64,000 nucleotides of DNA from a virus (IMGVR_UViG_3300018063_000012:37318-101317), one strand, 5' to 3'; positions 32,115-41,668 are shown, counted from the stretch's first letter. Notes: generated by a model not told the origin, from the letters alone. A program made the numbers and translations.

Positions 32115-33851
32115 ATGGCTTTAGACCTAAAGAAGATTATTCCATACGGAGTACTGGCTACAGATAAAAACGGAGACCTGGCTAAGCTGATAGATGTTTT
32201 CGGGGCATACTATGACGACCTGAAAAAAGATGCTGATGGGGTACTTAATAATTTAGGTATTGATGATTGTCCGCCATACTTGCTAAAACATATAGCTAAC
32301 TATCTAAGGGCTGAACTATTTAGTTTAAATATGTTTAAGAATCCAACATTTGAACTGGATGCAAATAATGATGGCTTTGCAGATAATTGGAGTCTATACG
32401 GAACACCAGCACCAACTGCAGAATTCAAACAGAACTCGCGTGGCCATACATACCAACGAGTATTTACAACTGCCGCATCCTGCGGAATACGACAGACCAT
32501 TGCAGGTTTAGATATATCTAAACGAGTAATACTGACCGTGAGATGTAGGGTTAACACACCCAATGCAGTACTATTCTTTGGAACAGTAGACGGGACCGGT
32601 CTGGGTATCGGGATAAACTATAGTGAGAATTTATCAGAGTGGAAGACATATAGCTGTTCATTTGTGCCAACATTGGCATCACATGAGATTGGGATAGGAA
32701 ACTTCTCCGGCGGTAATGTTAACTTCGATGTGGACTTTTTCTTTGTTGACTATCTTGATGAGATAGATAAAATGAAACAGTGGATTAGAAATTGTGTATC
32801 CGTGTATAAAAAGAAAGGAACTAAACAAGCACTGATAGATGTGGTTCAGTATTTGACAGACTGGACACCAACTATTACAGAGAACTTTGTATCGAAGTTT
32901 TTTCAAGTATACAACTGGGAAGGAAGTAACTACCTTAATCAAGTACCAGTATTTAATGTGGAGATTACTGATATAGATTCCGGAGATAGACGCACACTGA
33001 CTGTTGATGTATTATGGGGAGATGACCCAACCGGTCAATCGAATGTCGGCCTCTGCATTATTCCTAATCCAAGTTTTGAAGAAGTGACTTCACCACCAAC
33101 ACCAGATTACTGGATAGCAGTGGGTTCACCGACATTGGCTATTGTGAAAGGATTTAAAGGTAAAAATGCAATTAAAATTACGCCAAATGATACAGCGAAG
33201 GGACTGAAATCTACAGCGATTCAATTAGACGGTGGTAGTGATTATACTTTTACAGTCGCAGTGAAGAAAGTATCCGGGAGCGCACCAACTATTAAGTTAA
33301 GGAATACGACAGAAAGTACGGATGATATTATCCTTACGCTAACGGATGTAACAGACGAGTTTCTGGTATATACTGTAACCGATACGATTACAGGATCCGG
33401 AACTAAGAACTGTGAGGCACATCTACTCGGGAATCTAGGAGATGTTTTTGAGGTGGATGAAGTACTGGTAAAACCTGCCAGTCAGTTTAGCTTTGACTAC
33501 TGGTGTTGGCTGGAACCGGACACTCTATCCGGCACTAACTTGAGACAGAAGAATCACGTAGAAAGTATTTACATTAGCTCCAGTCCCGGCGGAAGTCAGG
33601 TCCTTTTAGGAGAAGATGTAGCAGGAAACTGGACTACAGGAAGATTAAAGGGAATGACTTGGGAGATGCAGTCTATTGAATCAGAGATAGACGCAGGAGC
33701 TTATTATTATTTTGAGACTGGGGTAGAGAAAGAAATAGTAGTAACATTAAGCGGAACATCACCATTGATAGATGATGCTCGAAAGGAAATGCTCGAGACT
33801 ATCCTTTTAAATTATCTGCCTGTGGGAGTGATTTTAACGATTCAATACTAA
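32115..33851 (+). CDS. tail protein I-like, with carbohydrate-binding-like domain
   Basis: 578 residues, longer than P2 gpI. The N-terminus (LLKHIANYLRAELFSLNMFK) and KKKGTKQALIDVVQYLTDW are gpI-like. Inserted regions such as NPTFELDANNDGFADNWSLYG and IPNPSFEEVTSPPTPDYW look like two CBM-type beta-sandwich domains. The protein probably links the baseplate to the fiber gene downstream. Confidence 0.75.
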   Translation: MALDLKKIIPYGVLATDKNGDLAKLIDVFGAYYDDLKKDADGVLNNLGIDDCPPYLLKHIANYLRAELFSLNMFKNPTFELDANNDGFADNWSLYGTPAPTAEFKQNSRGHTYQRVFTTAASCGIRQTIAGLDISKRVILTVRCRVNTPNAVLFFGTVDGTGLGIGINYSENLSEWKTYSCSFVPTLASHEIGIGNFSGGNVNFDVDFFFVDYLDEIDKMKQWIRNCVSVYKKKGTKQALIDVVQYLTDWTPTITENFVSKFFQVYNWEGSNYLNQVPVFNVEITDIDSGDRRTLTVDVLWGDDPTGQSNVGLCIIPNPSFEEVTSPPTPDYWIAVGSPTLAIVKGFKGKNAIKITPNDTAKGLKSTAIQLDGGSDYTFTVAVKKVSGSAPTIKLRNTTESTDDIILTLTDVTDEFLVYTVTDTITGSGTKNCEAHLLGNLGDVFEVDEVLVKPASQFSFDYWCWLEPDTLSGTNLRQKNHVESIYISSSPGGSQVLLGEDVAGNWTTGRLKGMTWEMQSIESEIDAGAYYYFETGVEKEIVVTLSGTSPLIDDARKEMLETILLNYLPVGVILTIQY

Positions 33852-33887
33852 ACTGATATAGATAAGATAGACGGTATACTAAAAGAT

Positions 33888-34499
33888 ATGAAGAATATGC
33901 TGAAAAGCTGTCAAATTGACGGATGCAACCTAAAGTATTGGGCAAAAGGATTATGTAAAGCACACTATTTGAAAGAAGATTATAATAAAAGATATATTCC
34001 GCACCCTGTAATTTGTATTAAAAAACTATGTATAATTGAAAGGTGCCAACTTTTTAATTACGCATACGGATACTGCGCATATCACTATCGAAGGACAGTT
34101 CAATATAGAGAATTAGTAAAAAAGAACTTAGACAAGTGTAGAAGGGAACTGTCGACAGGAACACTGTTTAAGAAAATGAGAGAGAATAGTAAAAGTAGAA
34201 AATGGAATTTAAATTTTACATTCAAAGAATTTGAATGTTGGTATAAATATGTCGATAGAATCTGTGAGTATTGTAGAATTAATAACAACGATATACTGAT
34301 AATGACCGGTAAAATTTTGGGCATAGATAGGAAAGATTCTGCACTGCCATATACACTACGAAATATCTGTATATGCTGTGAACTATGTAATAGAGTAAAA
34401 AGTTCTATACTATCTTATGAAGAAATGCTAATTGTGGGAAAGATAATAATGACTCCTAAATGGAAATTAAAACTAGAGGTGCCAGCATATGGGAATTAG
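33888..34499 (+). CDS. HNH homing endonuclease
   Basis: 203 residues. Two N-terminal zinc clusters (CQIDGC...CKAHY and CIIERC...CAYHY), a basic middle and a C-terminal CEYCRIN...LGIDRKDSALPYTLRNICICCELCNRVKSS, the HNH-like site with Asp in place of the first His and Asn in CNR. Inserted between tail protein I and the tail fiber and overlapping the fiber start by 11 bases. Confidence 0.75.
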   Translation: MKNMLKSCQIDGCNLKYWAKGLCKAHYLKEDYNKRYIPHPVICIKKLCIIERCQLFNYAYGYCAYHYRRTVQYRELVKKNLDKCRRELSTGTLFKKMRENSKSRKWNLNFTFKEFECWYKYVDRICEYCRINNNDILIMTGKILGIDRKDSALPYTLRNICICCELCNRVKSSILSYEEMLIVGKIIMTPKWKLKLEVPAYGN

Positions 34500-36360
34500 T
34501 CGAGATACGTTTAACGAAGGAAAGCGGTATATAAAAGTGATAAAAAATCAAGGAACACCCGCAGTTGATTCTGAATTAAATGAATTGCAGGATATTCGGC
34601 GTTATGAACTACTGCGGCTGATAGCATTCTTATTTGCTGACAGAACTTTTCAGAATGCGGCAACCGGATTCTATGGATTTGAGATATTGGAATCCCAATC
34701 AAGCCCCGTCAATAACTTTACTATCAAAGCTGGTGCCGCATTAGTGAATGGAGAACGGATAAACAACCCAGCAGATATTGAATATATAGCGCAAGAAACT
34801 GCCGCAACATTAACACCGCCCGGAGCCGGAACACGCAATGATCTGATATATTTGCACGTGTTCTATGCGGAAGTTGGTATAGCCAACGATTCTAATCTGG
34901 CATTAGTTACGCCTAATGGTTCGATAGAGACGTCCAAGAGACTTGTCCAGAAATGGTTAGTTAAAGTAGCCCAAGGAAGTGCAATACCAACCAATGATTC
35001 AGAAAATAATTATTTTCAATTAGCGGAAGTGGTGCGGACAACTTCTACATCGATACTTCAGTCTATGATTAGTAATACTGCAAATTTGGTAGGTGTACCA
35101 GCAATTCCTAATCAAATAGATATTGTAACTGGATATGATGGAGAAGATATTGTAGATACTACTTTACTCGGGTTTAATGAAAGTCGACCAAGAACAACTT
35201 TTGTCAGAGTCTTCTGGGGAGATACCGGTTCGGGGACAGGTGCCGATAATTCATTTACGATTAATTCAAATCGAGCCGGTAGTTACGAATCTAATGAGAT
35301 GATTGAACAGATTTTAACAGATGCTAATGGCGATAAGTTCGAAGTGTCCGCCAATACACCAAACGTACTAACAGTGGCAGGAACCCCAGCATCCGGAAAC
35401 TTTATGCTCGGTCCGGATGCAGAGTCCTATATTGTGATTTTGATTCCATTGGTGAATGGGGTTGAACAGTTAAGTAGGGCAATTACTAAAGAAGTGTCTA
35501 TCAAGGGATTATCCGGATTAAATAAGTTTTCAACAGAGATGCAAGCCGAATTTAATGGGTTACTTTCCGGTGTGGAGTATAACGTTTATGTGGCATCCCA
35601 AGGAGTTGATGTTAACCAGCGCTCAGCATATTCCGCGCCAGTGTCTATCCAAGCAGGCGGAACAGAACAGATTGAAATGGAATCAATTGTTATTACGGCG
35701 CAGAACTACGGAGTAGATGTAACGTGGCCTAAGGTAGAAGGTGCCGCATTTTATGAGTATTGCTGGAATGAAGATAACGTAATCGCAGATTTTAATAATC
35801 CAAGACATAAGTCTGGCTCCACAGATGCAACGACTGTAGCCATTAAAGCACAGGCGGGTAAGATTATTCAGGTAAGCCTACGAGCGATTGATTCAACAGG
35901 CAAGGTATCATCTAATATTCAGAGTTCGTCCGGAACTGCGGGCGGCATAGCTATTGACCGAAACGTAAAGATGATACCCGTATACTTTAAAGTATTGGCA
36001 TCAGATATTACTAAAGCTAATCGATTGATTGCAGAGATTCCTACAGAGAATGCTGTCGAGATTATTCGGATGACAGCATCATTGAAATCCGTGACAGTGG
36101 GCATTCCAAGTAGTGTCGGTGGCGGAAAACTTCGGGTTTATAGACAAGGGGACGAATCCGGGGCAGTGTCCTTACTTCCAGACTCAACCGGTCTTAAAGA
36201 CCAAGCCGGAGACTTGATTATACCGGCGGCGGCTACGCTGGTCCTCGATGCATGGGATCCAGCGTGGGATATTTCTACACCAGATACTTTCCCAGCTATC
36301 GAAGGTGTACTAACAGTATATTATTTGGAAGGGGAATTCATAAGTAGAGCGAGTGAGTAA
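34489..36360 (+). CDS. tail fiber / adhesin
   Basis: 623 residues. The N-terminus SRDTFNEGKRYIKVIKNQGTP followed by DSELNELQDIRRYELLRLIA matches the baseplate-attachment domain (DUF4815-like) of phage fibers. Later IEMESIVITAQNYGVDVTWPKVEG and IQVSLRAIDSTGKVS suggest fibronectin type III domains; the C-terminus (AGDLIIPAAATLVLDAWDP) should face the receptor. End of the virion cluster; a terminator follows. Confidence 0.75.
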   Translation: MGISRDTFNEGKRYIKVIKNQGTPAVDSELNELQDIRRYELLRLIAFLFADRTFQNAATGFYGFEILESQSSPVNNFTIKAGAALVNGERINNPADIEYIAQETAATLTPPGAGTRNDLIYLHVFYAEVGIANDSNLALVTPNGSIETSKRLVQKWLVKVAQGSAIPTNDSENNYFQLAEVVRTTSTSILQSMISNTANLVGVPAIPNQIDIVTGYDGEDIVDTTLLGFNESRPRTTFVRVFWGDTGSGTGADNSFTINSNRAGSYESNEMIEQILTDANGDKFEVSANTPNVLTVAGTPASGNFMLGPDAESYIVILIPLVNGVEQLSRAITKEVSIKGLSGLNKFSTEMQAEFNGLLSGVEYNVYVASQGVDVNQRSAYSAPVSIQAGGTEQIEMESIVITAQNYGVDVTWPKVEGAAFYEYCWNEDNVIADFNNPRHKSGSTDATTVAIKAQAGKIIQVSLRAIDSTGKVSSNIQSSSGTAGGIAIDRNVKMIPVYFKVLASDITKANRLIAEIPTENAVEIIRMTASLKSVTVGIPSSVGGGKLRVYRQGDESGAVSLLPDSTGLKDQAGDLIIPAAATLVLDAWDPAWDISTPDTFPAIEGVLTVYYLEGEFISRASE

Positions 36361-36401
36361 ATCAGAAGGACTGTCTGATTATTCTAATCAAATTGGTATC
36401 C

Positions 36402-36436
36402 ATAACCGGAAGGCAGAGATAGGGTCTTCCGGTTAT
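36402..36436 (+). terminator. hairpin at end of the tail operon
   Basis: ATAACCGGAAG and CTTCCGGTTAT form a perfect 11-bp stem around a 13-base loop, followed by TGTCTTATTG. A smaller hairpin (ATCAGA / TCTGAT) lies at 36361-36379. Marks the boundary between structural and replication genes. Confidence 0.75.
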
Positions 36437-36494
36437 TGTCTTATTGAGACTATTGGCAGATATACGCATACATTAACAGAAAGGATGTGATGTA

Positions 36495-36674
36495 GTGAGT
36501 AGCATAGTTGTTAAAGAGGGCGAGGGTATTGAAAGCGCTCTTAAGAGATTCAATATAAAAGTCGAAACTGACGGCATACTAAAAGACTTAAAAAAGCACG
36601 AGGCGTTCATACCGTGGTGCAAAAGAAGGAAGGTCTCTAAGCGTGAACGTGTCCGACTTAAAGAGTCTGACTGA
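36495..36674 (+). CDS. rpsU: ribosomal protein bS21
   Basis: 59 residues from GTG, with AAAGGATGTGATGTA upstream. IVVKEGEGIESALKRFNIKV and DGILKDLKKHEAFIPWCKRR align with bS21 (V.V.E.E....ALRRFKR...K.G...E.R....Y..P...R), and the C-terminus is the basic KVSKRERVRLKES tail. bS21 sits at the 30S platform near the anti-Shine-Dalgarno and helps start site choice; phage copies are known in large phages and are thought to bias ribosomes to phage mRNA. It overlaps the next gene by 32 bases. Cys42 is unusual. Confidence 0.8.
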   Translation: MSSIVVKEGEGIESALKRFNIKVETDGILKDLKKHEAFIPWCKRRKVSKRERVRLKESD

Positions 36675-38178
36675 TATTGATTTAATAATACCAGATAATT
36701 TTATTGGAATTCCCTACGACTTCCAGAAGGTGGGTGCCGCCTTTTTAGTAGCCAAAGATAGATGTCTACTAGGGGATAGTATGGGACTTGGCAAGACTAT
36801 ACAATCACTTTTAGCAATGTGTATACTAAAACGCATAGATAAATTGCCAGCACGAGTACTTGTTGTAACCGTAAACTCCGCGGTGTTTCAATGGGAAAAA
36901 GAATTTAAGAAATTTACGACCGGATATAATGTACTCACGGTAACTGCTAAATTAAATCCTACCGAACGAGCCAGCTTCTATGGTAATCTACCAGAAGAAT
37001 GTGTTATGATTACAAACTATTCGCTGATGAGAATAGATAATGAGTTCATCTTACAATTGGGATTTAAATTAATTATATGGGACGAGTCAGCTATTTTCAA
37101 AAATTATAAGAGCAAGACATTTAAAGCCGCCCAGGATTTAAGTATGGCGGCTGAACGGTCATGGGCATTATCAGCGTATGCGATGCCGAATAATCCATTT
37201 GAGTTATTCGGAGTATACTCTGTAACTGTGCCAGACTTATTCGCCCGATATTATGGGACAAGACGATTTGATGGGATTACAAAGTTTAGAGAATTGTATA
37301 CACTTGAAGAGCCAATTATTGGACGAGGCGGAGTACCAAAAATGACGGAACAGGGATATATCATAAAACAGACAGTAGGATATAAAAACTTGGATAGATT
37401 AAAACAACGCATATCACCATTTTATATTGGACGCACATATGCAGATGTAGCCGTTCAAGTTCCTAGTCTGATTGTAAAAGAAGCTAATTTAGAAATGACT
37501 AATACTCAAAGAGCACTATACTATGAAACAGAACATGGAATAAACGGTAAGATTCCAATGGATATGATATTGGCTAAATTTGTCGCTCTCCAGCAGATAA
37601 GTAATGGAGTAGATTTTTATAAACATACTAAAGGCACGGATGTATCACCAAAAATAGAAGAGATTAAAAGATTCCTATCCGAAGAGTTGGAAGAGGAAAA
37701 GATAGTAATATTCTCTAAGTTTCGACAGTTTATTGATATACTTGAAGATGAATTGAAGGAGTATTCCCCAGTCAGAATTACTGGCGACGAGAGTATTGAT
37801 GAACGAGAACGTAATAAGGAAAAGTTTACTAACGACCAGAACTGCCGGGTCTTACTGATGACACAAGCGGGCGGATTCGCCCTGAACTTACAAGCCGCCC
37901 GGGTGATGATGTTTGTAGACCTACCATTTTCTTTTGGAATGATGGAGCAGATAATTGGGCGTATTCGCCGGATTGGAAGTGAACACGAGGTAGTTGTAGC
38001 TGTATTCCTAATGATGAATGATAGCTTGGATAGGCACGTCCTCGATGTTTTACGGTCTAAAAAAATGATAATTGAACAAGTTATGGGCGGACGAGATGTA
38101 TTAGATAATGTTGCCCAGAATGACATCAAAGAAATACTAAAACGTAGATTGGAAGAGAAAGGTCAAGATGTGTCCTAA
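36643..38178 (+). CDS. SNF2-family DNA helicase/translocase
   Basis: 511 residues. PYDFQKVGAAFL, Walker A GDSMGLGKT near 44-52, IIWDESAIFKN as the DExx box, SAYAMPNNPFELFG as motif III, KIVIFSKFRQFIDILEDEL, and motif VI QIIGRIRRIGS identify an SF2/SNF2 helicase as found in many phages near replication genes. GTG start at 36643 uses an AAGGAAGG inside the bS21 gene. No accessory domain is visible. Confidence 0.85.
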   Translation: MNVSDLKSLTDIDLIIPDNFIGIPYDFQKVGAAFLVAKDRCLLGDSMGLGKTIQSLLAMCILKRIDKLPARVLVVTVNSAVFQWEKEFKKFTTGYNVLTVTAKLNPTERASFYGNLPEECVMITNYSLMRIDNEFILQLGFKLIIWDESAIFKNYKSKTFKAAQDLSMAAERSWALSAYAMPNNPFELFGVYSVTVPDLFARYYGTRRFDGITKFRELYTLEEPIIGRGGVPKMTEQGYIIKQTVGYKNLDRLKQRISPFYIGRTYADVAVQVPSLIVKEANLEMTNTQRALYYETEHGINGKIPMDMILAKFVALQQISNGVDFYKHTKGTDVSPKIEEIKRFLSEELEEEKIVIFSKFRQFIDILEDELKEYSPVRITGDESIDERERNKEKFTNDQNCRVLLMTQAGGFALNLQAARVMMFVDLPFSFGMMEQIIGRIRRIGSEHEVVVAVFLMMNDSLDRHVLDVLRSKKMIIEQVMGGRDVLDNVAQNDIKEILKRRLEEKGQDVS

Positions 38179-38725
38179 ATGCAAGGGTGCAAAGCATATA
38201 GAAACTAAAAAAGGTTGGCAGAGATGCACACGCTGTTTTTATGAGGCAGAGTATAGATTTTTTAGAAATTGGTTAGGAATTATAGATACAGAGATTGAAG
38301 CTCCCAAAGTATCAGCCGAATTGATCGGGAAGAACCTAAGGTTTAAACCGGGATGCATAACTGCTTTCGGAGTGATGGCCGAATATGTAAAACAACAAAA
38401 ACGCATCCAAACCGTCTTTTCATTTGAGATTAAGAACGAAAGTTTAGAGGGCGGATACTTTGCCAACTTTCGGTGGTCCGATGTTTTGCTGGTGGACTTA
38501 AAACGAACGATTCCAAATGCATTCCTGCCCTTGTTTCTGATGGAGATGTCGTATATGAGAGACAAACTCGGCAAAATAACCTTATGGATGTATGATAAAG
38601 ATTGGTATAATACCAAGAACGCAATGGTGGGATTGATAAAAAGTCCACTTAAATCATGGGAAGAAGCGGGTACGAAGTGTAATGATTTTGTTGAGTACTT
38701 AACTCAAGTTCGGGAGATAGAATGA
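38168..38725 (+). CDS. zinc-ribbon protein, possible degenerate helicase loader
   Basis: 185 residues. N-terminal CPKCKGAKHIETKKGWQRCTRC is a zinc ribbon. The rest resembles an AAA+ loader layout, with SDVLLVDLKRTIPN where Walker B would be and FLMEMSYMRDKLGKITLWMYD as the next strand, but no Walker A is present. Directly upstream of the DnaB-like helicase and overlapping it, which is where loaders sit. The loader idea is an inference only. Confidence 0.5.
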   Translation: MCPKCKGAKHIETKKGWQRCTRCFYEAEYRFFRNWLGIIDTEIEAPKVSAELIGKNLRFKPGCITAFGVMAEYVKQQKRIQTVFSFEIKNESLEGGYFANFRWSDVLLVDLKRTIPNAFLPLFLMEMSYMRDKLGKITLWMYDKDWYNTKNAMVGLIKSPLKSWEEAGTKCNDFVEYLTQVREIE

Positions 38726-40272
38726 TACAAGAGAAGAAATTGGAACGGTCAGGACTAAATAATGCAATCGAATGTCTCCAGCTTTTGTTAGCGGATCCAA
38801 CGGGTGAGCATAAAGATAAAGCACAAAAGATACTTGGGCCGTTAAACCCATTCCAAGAAGGAGGGAAGATTATATACTCTGTCATTCAAGCACAGTATGC
38901 TGAAGATAGAATTCCGACTCTGCAGACAGTCCTGAATCTATTTGAGGATAAGAATTCCCAATTCCATTTAGATATGCAGAATATGTATGTAGTGCAACGC
39001 ACGATAGATACTCTAAAAGAGTATAAGGCAGAGAAATATAATATTGACCATTCACTGGCCTGTGTACTTCGAGACTATAAAATTCGGGAGATACTACGGA
39101 TTCAAGAGATGGCACTTAAGATTCGGACAGAAGGAATTACTATTAAAGGAAAACTCCTGCAAGGATTCGATGAGGCAGAACGGTACGAATCTTCTGAAAA
39201 AGCTAAGTTCCTTGATTTAACTCATAGGGGAACTAAGGAAGGTTCACCGCAAGATACCGAGGCGATGCGGAGAGAGTATGAGAAAAGTAAAAGTAATGAT
39301 AATGTTATAGGTACTTGCACAGGATTGCCATCAATCGATTTGGCCACGTATGGTGGAAAAGGCGGAGAATTCTGGCTGGTGTCTGCATATGCACAAGAAG
39401 GTAAATCACAGATGCTCATTAATATGTCATATCATGCCGCTATTGAAGAAGGTAAAACAGTTGTATATGCTTCCGCCGAGATGCCATACTCACAAGTTGC
39501 TAGACGCTTCTGGGCGCGACATACTCGCCACGACAAGTTTAAGAGTAGGGCTTTCCTGACATATCAAGATATTAGATATGGGAAACTAAACCCCGCAGAC
39601 GAGGATCTGTATCTTAATGAAGTGGCAGAAGACTTCGGACATCCAAAAGAGAACGGGTATGGTAAAATAATTATTATACAGTGTCCGGGATGGAGTATTG
39701 GAGATTTGAAGAAAAGGCTAGAAGAGTTGAACAAGGAAACACCGATTGATGCCGTGTATATTGACTATTTGCAGTTGCTTACTTCATCACTCAGGATTCG
39801 GGAACCACGACAAGATTTAGAAGAAATGTTTAGGGAAACTAAAAGATTGGCACTAAGTTTCGGGTCCGGGGAACAATTGCTGGTAGTATCAGCCCATCAG
39901 ATACGGCGCGAGGATAGGAAGAAATTCGCTGAAACTAAAAGGAAAAAGAAACCGACCGACCCTGCTGAAACGGAAGACCAAGTTGAAGAAGAATATTTCC
40001 TTTGGAGTTTAGGTTCAACGGCAGAGGCAGAACGAAGTCCGGATGTATGTATCTGGCTATTACGGTTGCCTGCGTATAAGGAAAAGGCGGAAGTTAAAAT
40101 AGGACAAAATAAAAATAGAGATGGGGATTGCGCAAGACCGCAGTTCTATTTTGAGAATTATGCCGCAAGTTATATCGGACCTCTTGAAGAGGATATATCT
40201 AAGAAGACTCAATCAACGATAGATACCGAGAATGGGATAGCAGAACCAGAGGACGAGAATGAGGTCGAATAG
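38722..40272 (+). CDS. replicative DNA helicase (DnaB-like)
   Basis: 516 residues. The C-terminal RecA-like domain has GTCTGLPSIDLATYGGKGGE, Walker A AYAQEGKSQ near 225, VVYASAEMPYSQVARRF, Walker B VYIDYLQLLTS, and LLVVSAHQIRRE as motif 3. The first 190 residues are helical and would hold the primase-binding part. It unwinds DNA ahead of the polymerase as a hexamer. Confidence 0.85.
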   Translation: MIQEKKLERSGLNNAIECLQLLLADPTGEHKDKAQKILGPLNPFQEGGKIIYSVIQAQYAEDRIPTLQTVLNLFEDKNSQFHLDMQNMYVVQRTIDTLKEYKAEKYNIDHSLACVLRDYKIREILRIQEMALKIRTEGITIKGKLLQGFDEAERYESSEKAKFLDLTHRGTKEGSPQDTEAMRREYEKSKSNDNVIGTCTGLPSIDLATYGGKGGEFWLVSAYAQEGKSQMLINMSYHAAIEEGKTVVYASAEMPYSQVARRFWARHTRHDKFKSRAFLTYQDIRYGKLNPADEDLYLNEVAEDFGHPKENGYGKIIIIQCPGWSIGDLKKRLEELNKETPIDAVYIDYLQLLTSSLRIREPRQDLEEMFRETKRLALSFGSGEQLLVVSAHQIRREDRKKFAETKRKKKPTDPAETEDQVEEEYFLWSLGSTAEAERSPDVCIWLLRLPAYKEKAEVKIGQNKNRDGDCARPQFYFENYAASYIGPLEEDISKKTQSTIDTENGIAEPEDENEVE

Positions 40273-40717
40273 CGTAGGAACAATATGGGAAGTATTTGAA
40301 CGAGCAGGTGGCGAATTAACTCGGCCGCACGGAACCAGTCAAATGATTAGATGTGTGTTTCATAGCGACTCAATTCCTTCTGCCAAAATATATAAAGAGT
40401 TTGAAAAGTTCGTATGCTTTGCCTGCCGGATTGCATATACTGCTACTCAATTCTGGCAGAAGTATGAAGGAAAAATACCGGAGAAAAATGTAGATGACTC
40501 ACTTATGGTTTTGGTTAATGTGTTTGAAGATAAAATGAGGCCTAAACTTAAAAGACTACTGTCAAAAGATAGAAACAAAGTTGTTGAGGTATATGGAGTA
40601 TTAGATTTAATAAGAATGCAACTTAAGGAGAGTAAGAAGATGGAGACTGACTATTTGTGGAATCATCTTATGAACTTAGATAAGTATGTTACGGATTGGT
40701 GGAAGAATGAAAAATAA
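40259..40717 (+). CDS. CHC2 zinc-finger protein (primase-like fragment)
   Basis: 152 residues. MIRCVFHSDSIPSAKIY and FVCFACRIAYTATQF give C-x2-H...C-x2-C, the DnaG CHC2 finger that recognises priming sites. No TOPRIM catalytic core follows; the C-terminal half is helical. Either a true stand-alone finger paired with a polymerase elsewhere in the genome, or a reduced primase. It overlaps the helicase gene by 14 bases. Confidence 0.65.
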   Translation: MRSNSVGTIWEVFERAGGELTRPHGTSQMIRCVFHSDSIPSAKIYKEFEKFVCFACRIAYTATQFWQKYEGKIPEKNVDDSLMVLVNVFEDKMRPKLKRLLSKDRNKVVEVYGVLDLIRMQLKESKKMETDYLWNHLMNLDKYVTDWWKNEK

Positions 40718-41189
40718 AAGGACTGTTAATATACTAACTTTGGCCCGAGCCCCATTAGCTATACTGAGTGATAAAGAACGTTATATGGTACTCAAAGACT
40801 TATTGATAGCAGAGGACCGTGTTTTTGGAGATAGGATGAGTTTGTTTCTGATTGTTAATTCAATTCTCTTAGTTGGATTCAGTCAATTAAAATTGCAGAT
40901 TCCAGTGATAACTTTAATTGGTATGGTATTAGACCTGATTTGGTTTTATGTCGGATGGATGTCATATAAAGCCCACTTATTCTGGAGTGATGAAATGGTG
41001 GTATTAGAAGAAAGGGCCGAAGGGACAATGATGGCTAACTTACAAGGTATTATTGGAAAGCGTAGAGATAGGTATCCTAAAGTAATGCCACTAAAAAAGT
41101 GGCATATAATGTCATCTACGGCGATACTTTCTAAAGCATTGCCGATACTATTTTTCGTAATGTGGACATATTTATTATTGATGGGATAG
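40707..41189 (+). CDS. integral membrane protein, 160 aa
   Basis: Start chosen at ATG 40707. Hydrophobic segments near 43-60 (LFLIVNSILLVGF), 66-85 (VITLIGMVLDLIWFYVGWM) and at the C-terminus (ALPILFFVMWTYLLLMG); soluble acidic loop between. No family recognised. Overlaps the primase-like gene. Confidence 0.6.
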   Translation: MKNKRTVNILTLARAPLAILSDKERYMVLKDLLIAEDRVFGDRMSLFLIVNSILLVGFSQLKLQIPVITLIGMVLDLIWFYVGWMSYKAHLFWSDEMVVLEERAEGTMMANLQGIIGKRRDRYPKVMPLKKWHIMSSTAILSKALPILFFVMWTYLLLMG

Positions 41190-41193
41190 ATAA

Positions 41194-41493
41194 TTGACTA
41201 TATTTCCAAAATGTCCACGGTGTCAAAGGTTAGTTAAAGCTAATGTACCAGCGAGAGTTAATGGTATTATATGGGGGGCATATTGTAAGGCATACTACGA
41301 TAGAACTAAAGAACAACGAGCCGGAGAGTGTTTTTTAATATGTCCCTGCGGCAATAAAGAATTAGTAGATGAAAAATACTGGTTTCAAGGACAATGCACT
41401 ATATGTTTAATAGTGGAGAGGAAGAATGTCGATTTTACAAAAGCTGACACATTTGCGGAACCCAGAACCGGTAGACTTGTCCCAAAAACTTAG
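41194..41493 (+). CDS. cysteine-rich protein, 99 aa
   Basis: TTG start likely. CPRC near residue 7, CFLICPCGN near 47 and CTIC near 68 make two zinc ribbons. Shares 68 bases with the next gene in another frame; both have plausible ribosome sites. No named family. Confidence 0.5.
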   Translation: MTIFPKCPRCQRLVKANVPARVNGIIWGAYCKAYYDRTKEQRAGECFLICPCGNKELVDEKYWFQGQCTICLIVERKNVDFTKADTFAEPRTGRLVPKT

Positions 41494-41668
41494 CGGTGCG
41501 GTATTCTTTGATAAGCTTTGGTTTCAAGCTTGGTATCAGGAAATAGTGACAGGCGAGATTGATATCAGAGATATGGCCGGGGCCGGTTGTTTCTTAAAAG
41601 GTCAGGATGCTGTATTAGTAGTTGAGGCACAGTATCTGTATAAAAAGAACCAAATGAAGAGGAAGTAG
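41426..41668 (+). CDS. hypothetical protein, 80 aa
   Basis: ATG preceded by GTGGAGAGGAAGA. Mixed helices (KLWFQAWYQEIVTG, RDMAGAGCFLKG). No family recognised. Last gene before a strong terminator. Confidence 0.5.
   Translation: MSILQKLTHLRNPEPVDLSQKLSGAVFFDKLWFQAWYQEIVTGEIDIRDMAGAGCFLKGQDAVLVVEAQYLYKKNQMKRK

Noticed and set aside
36643-38178. Genes on the minus strand inside the helicase and other large genes (for example 37617-38129)
   Set aside because: No ribosome site, unlikely composition, and opposite to the packed + strand genes; shadows of the real reading frames.
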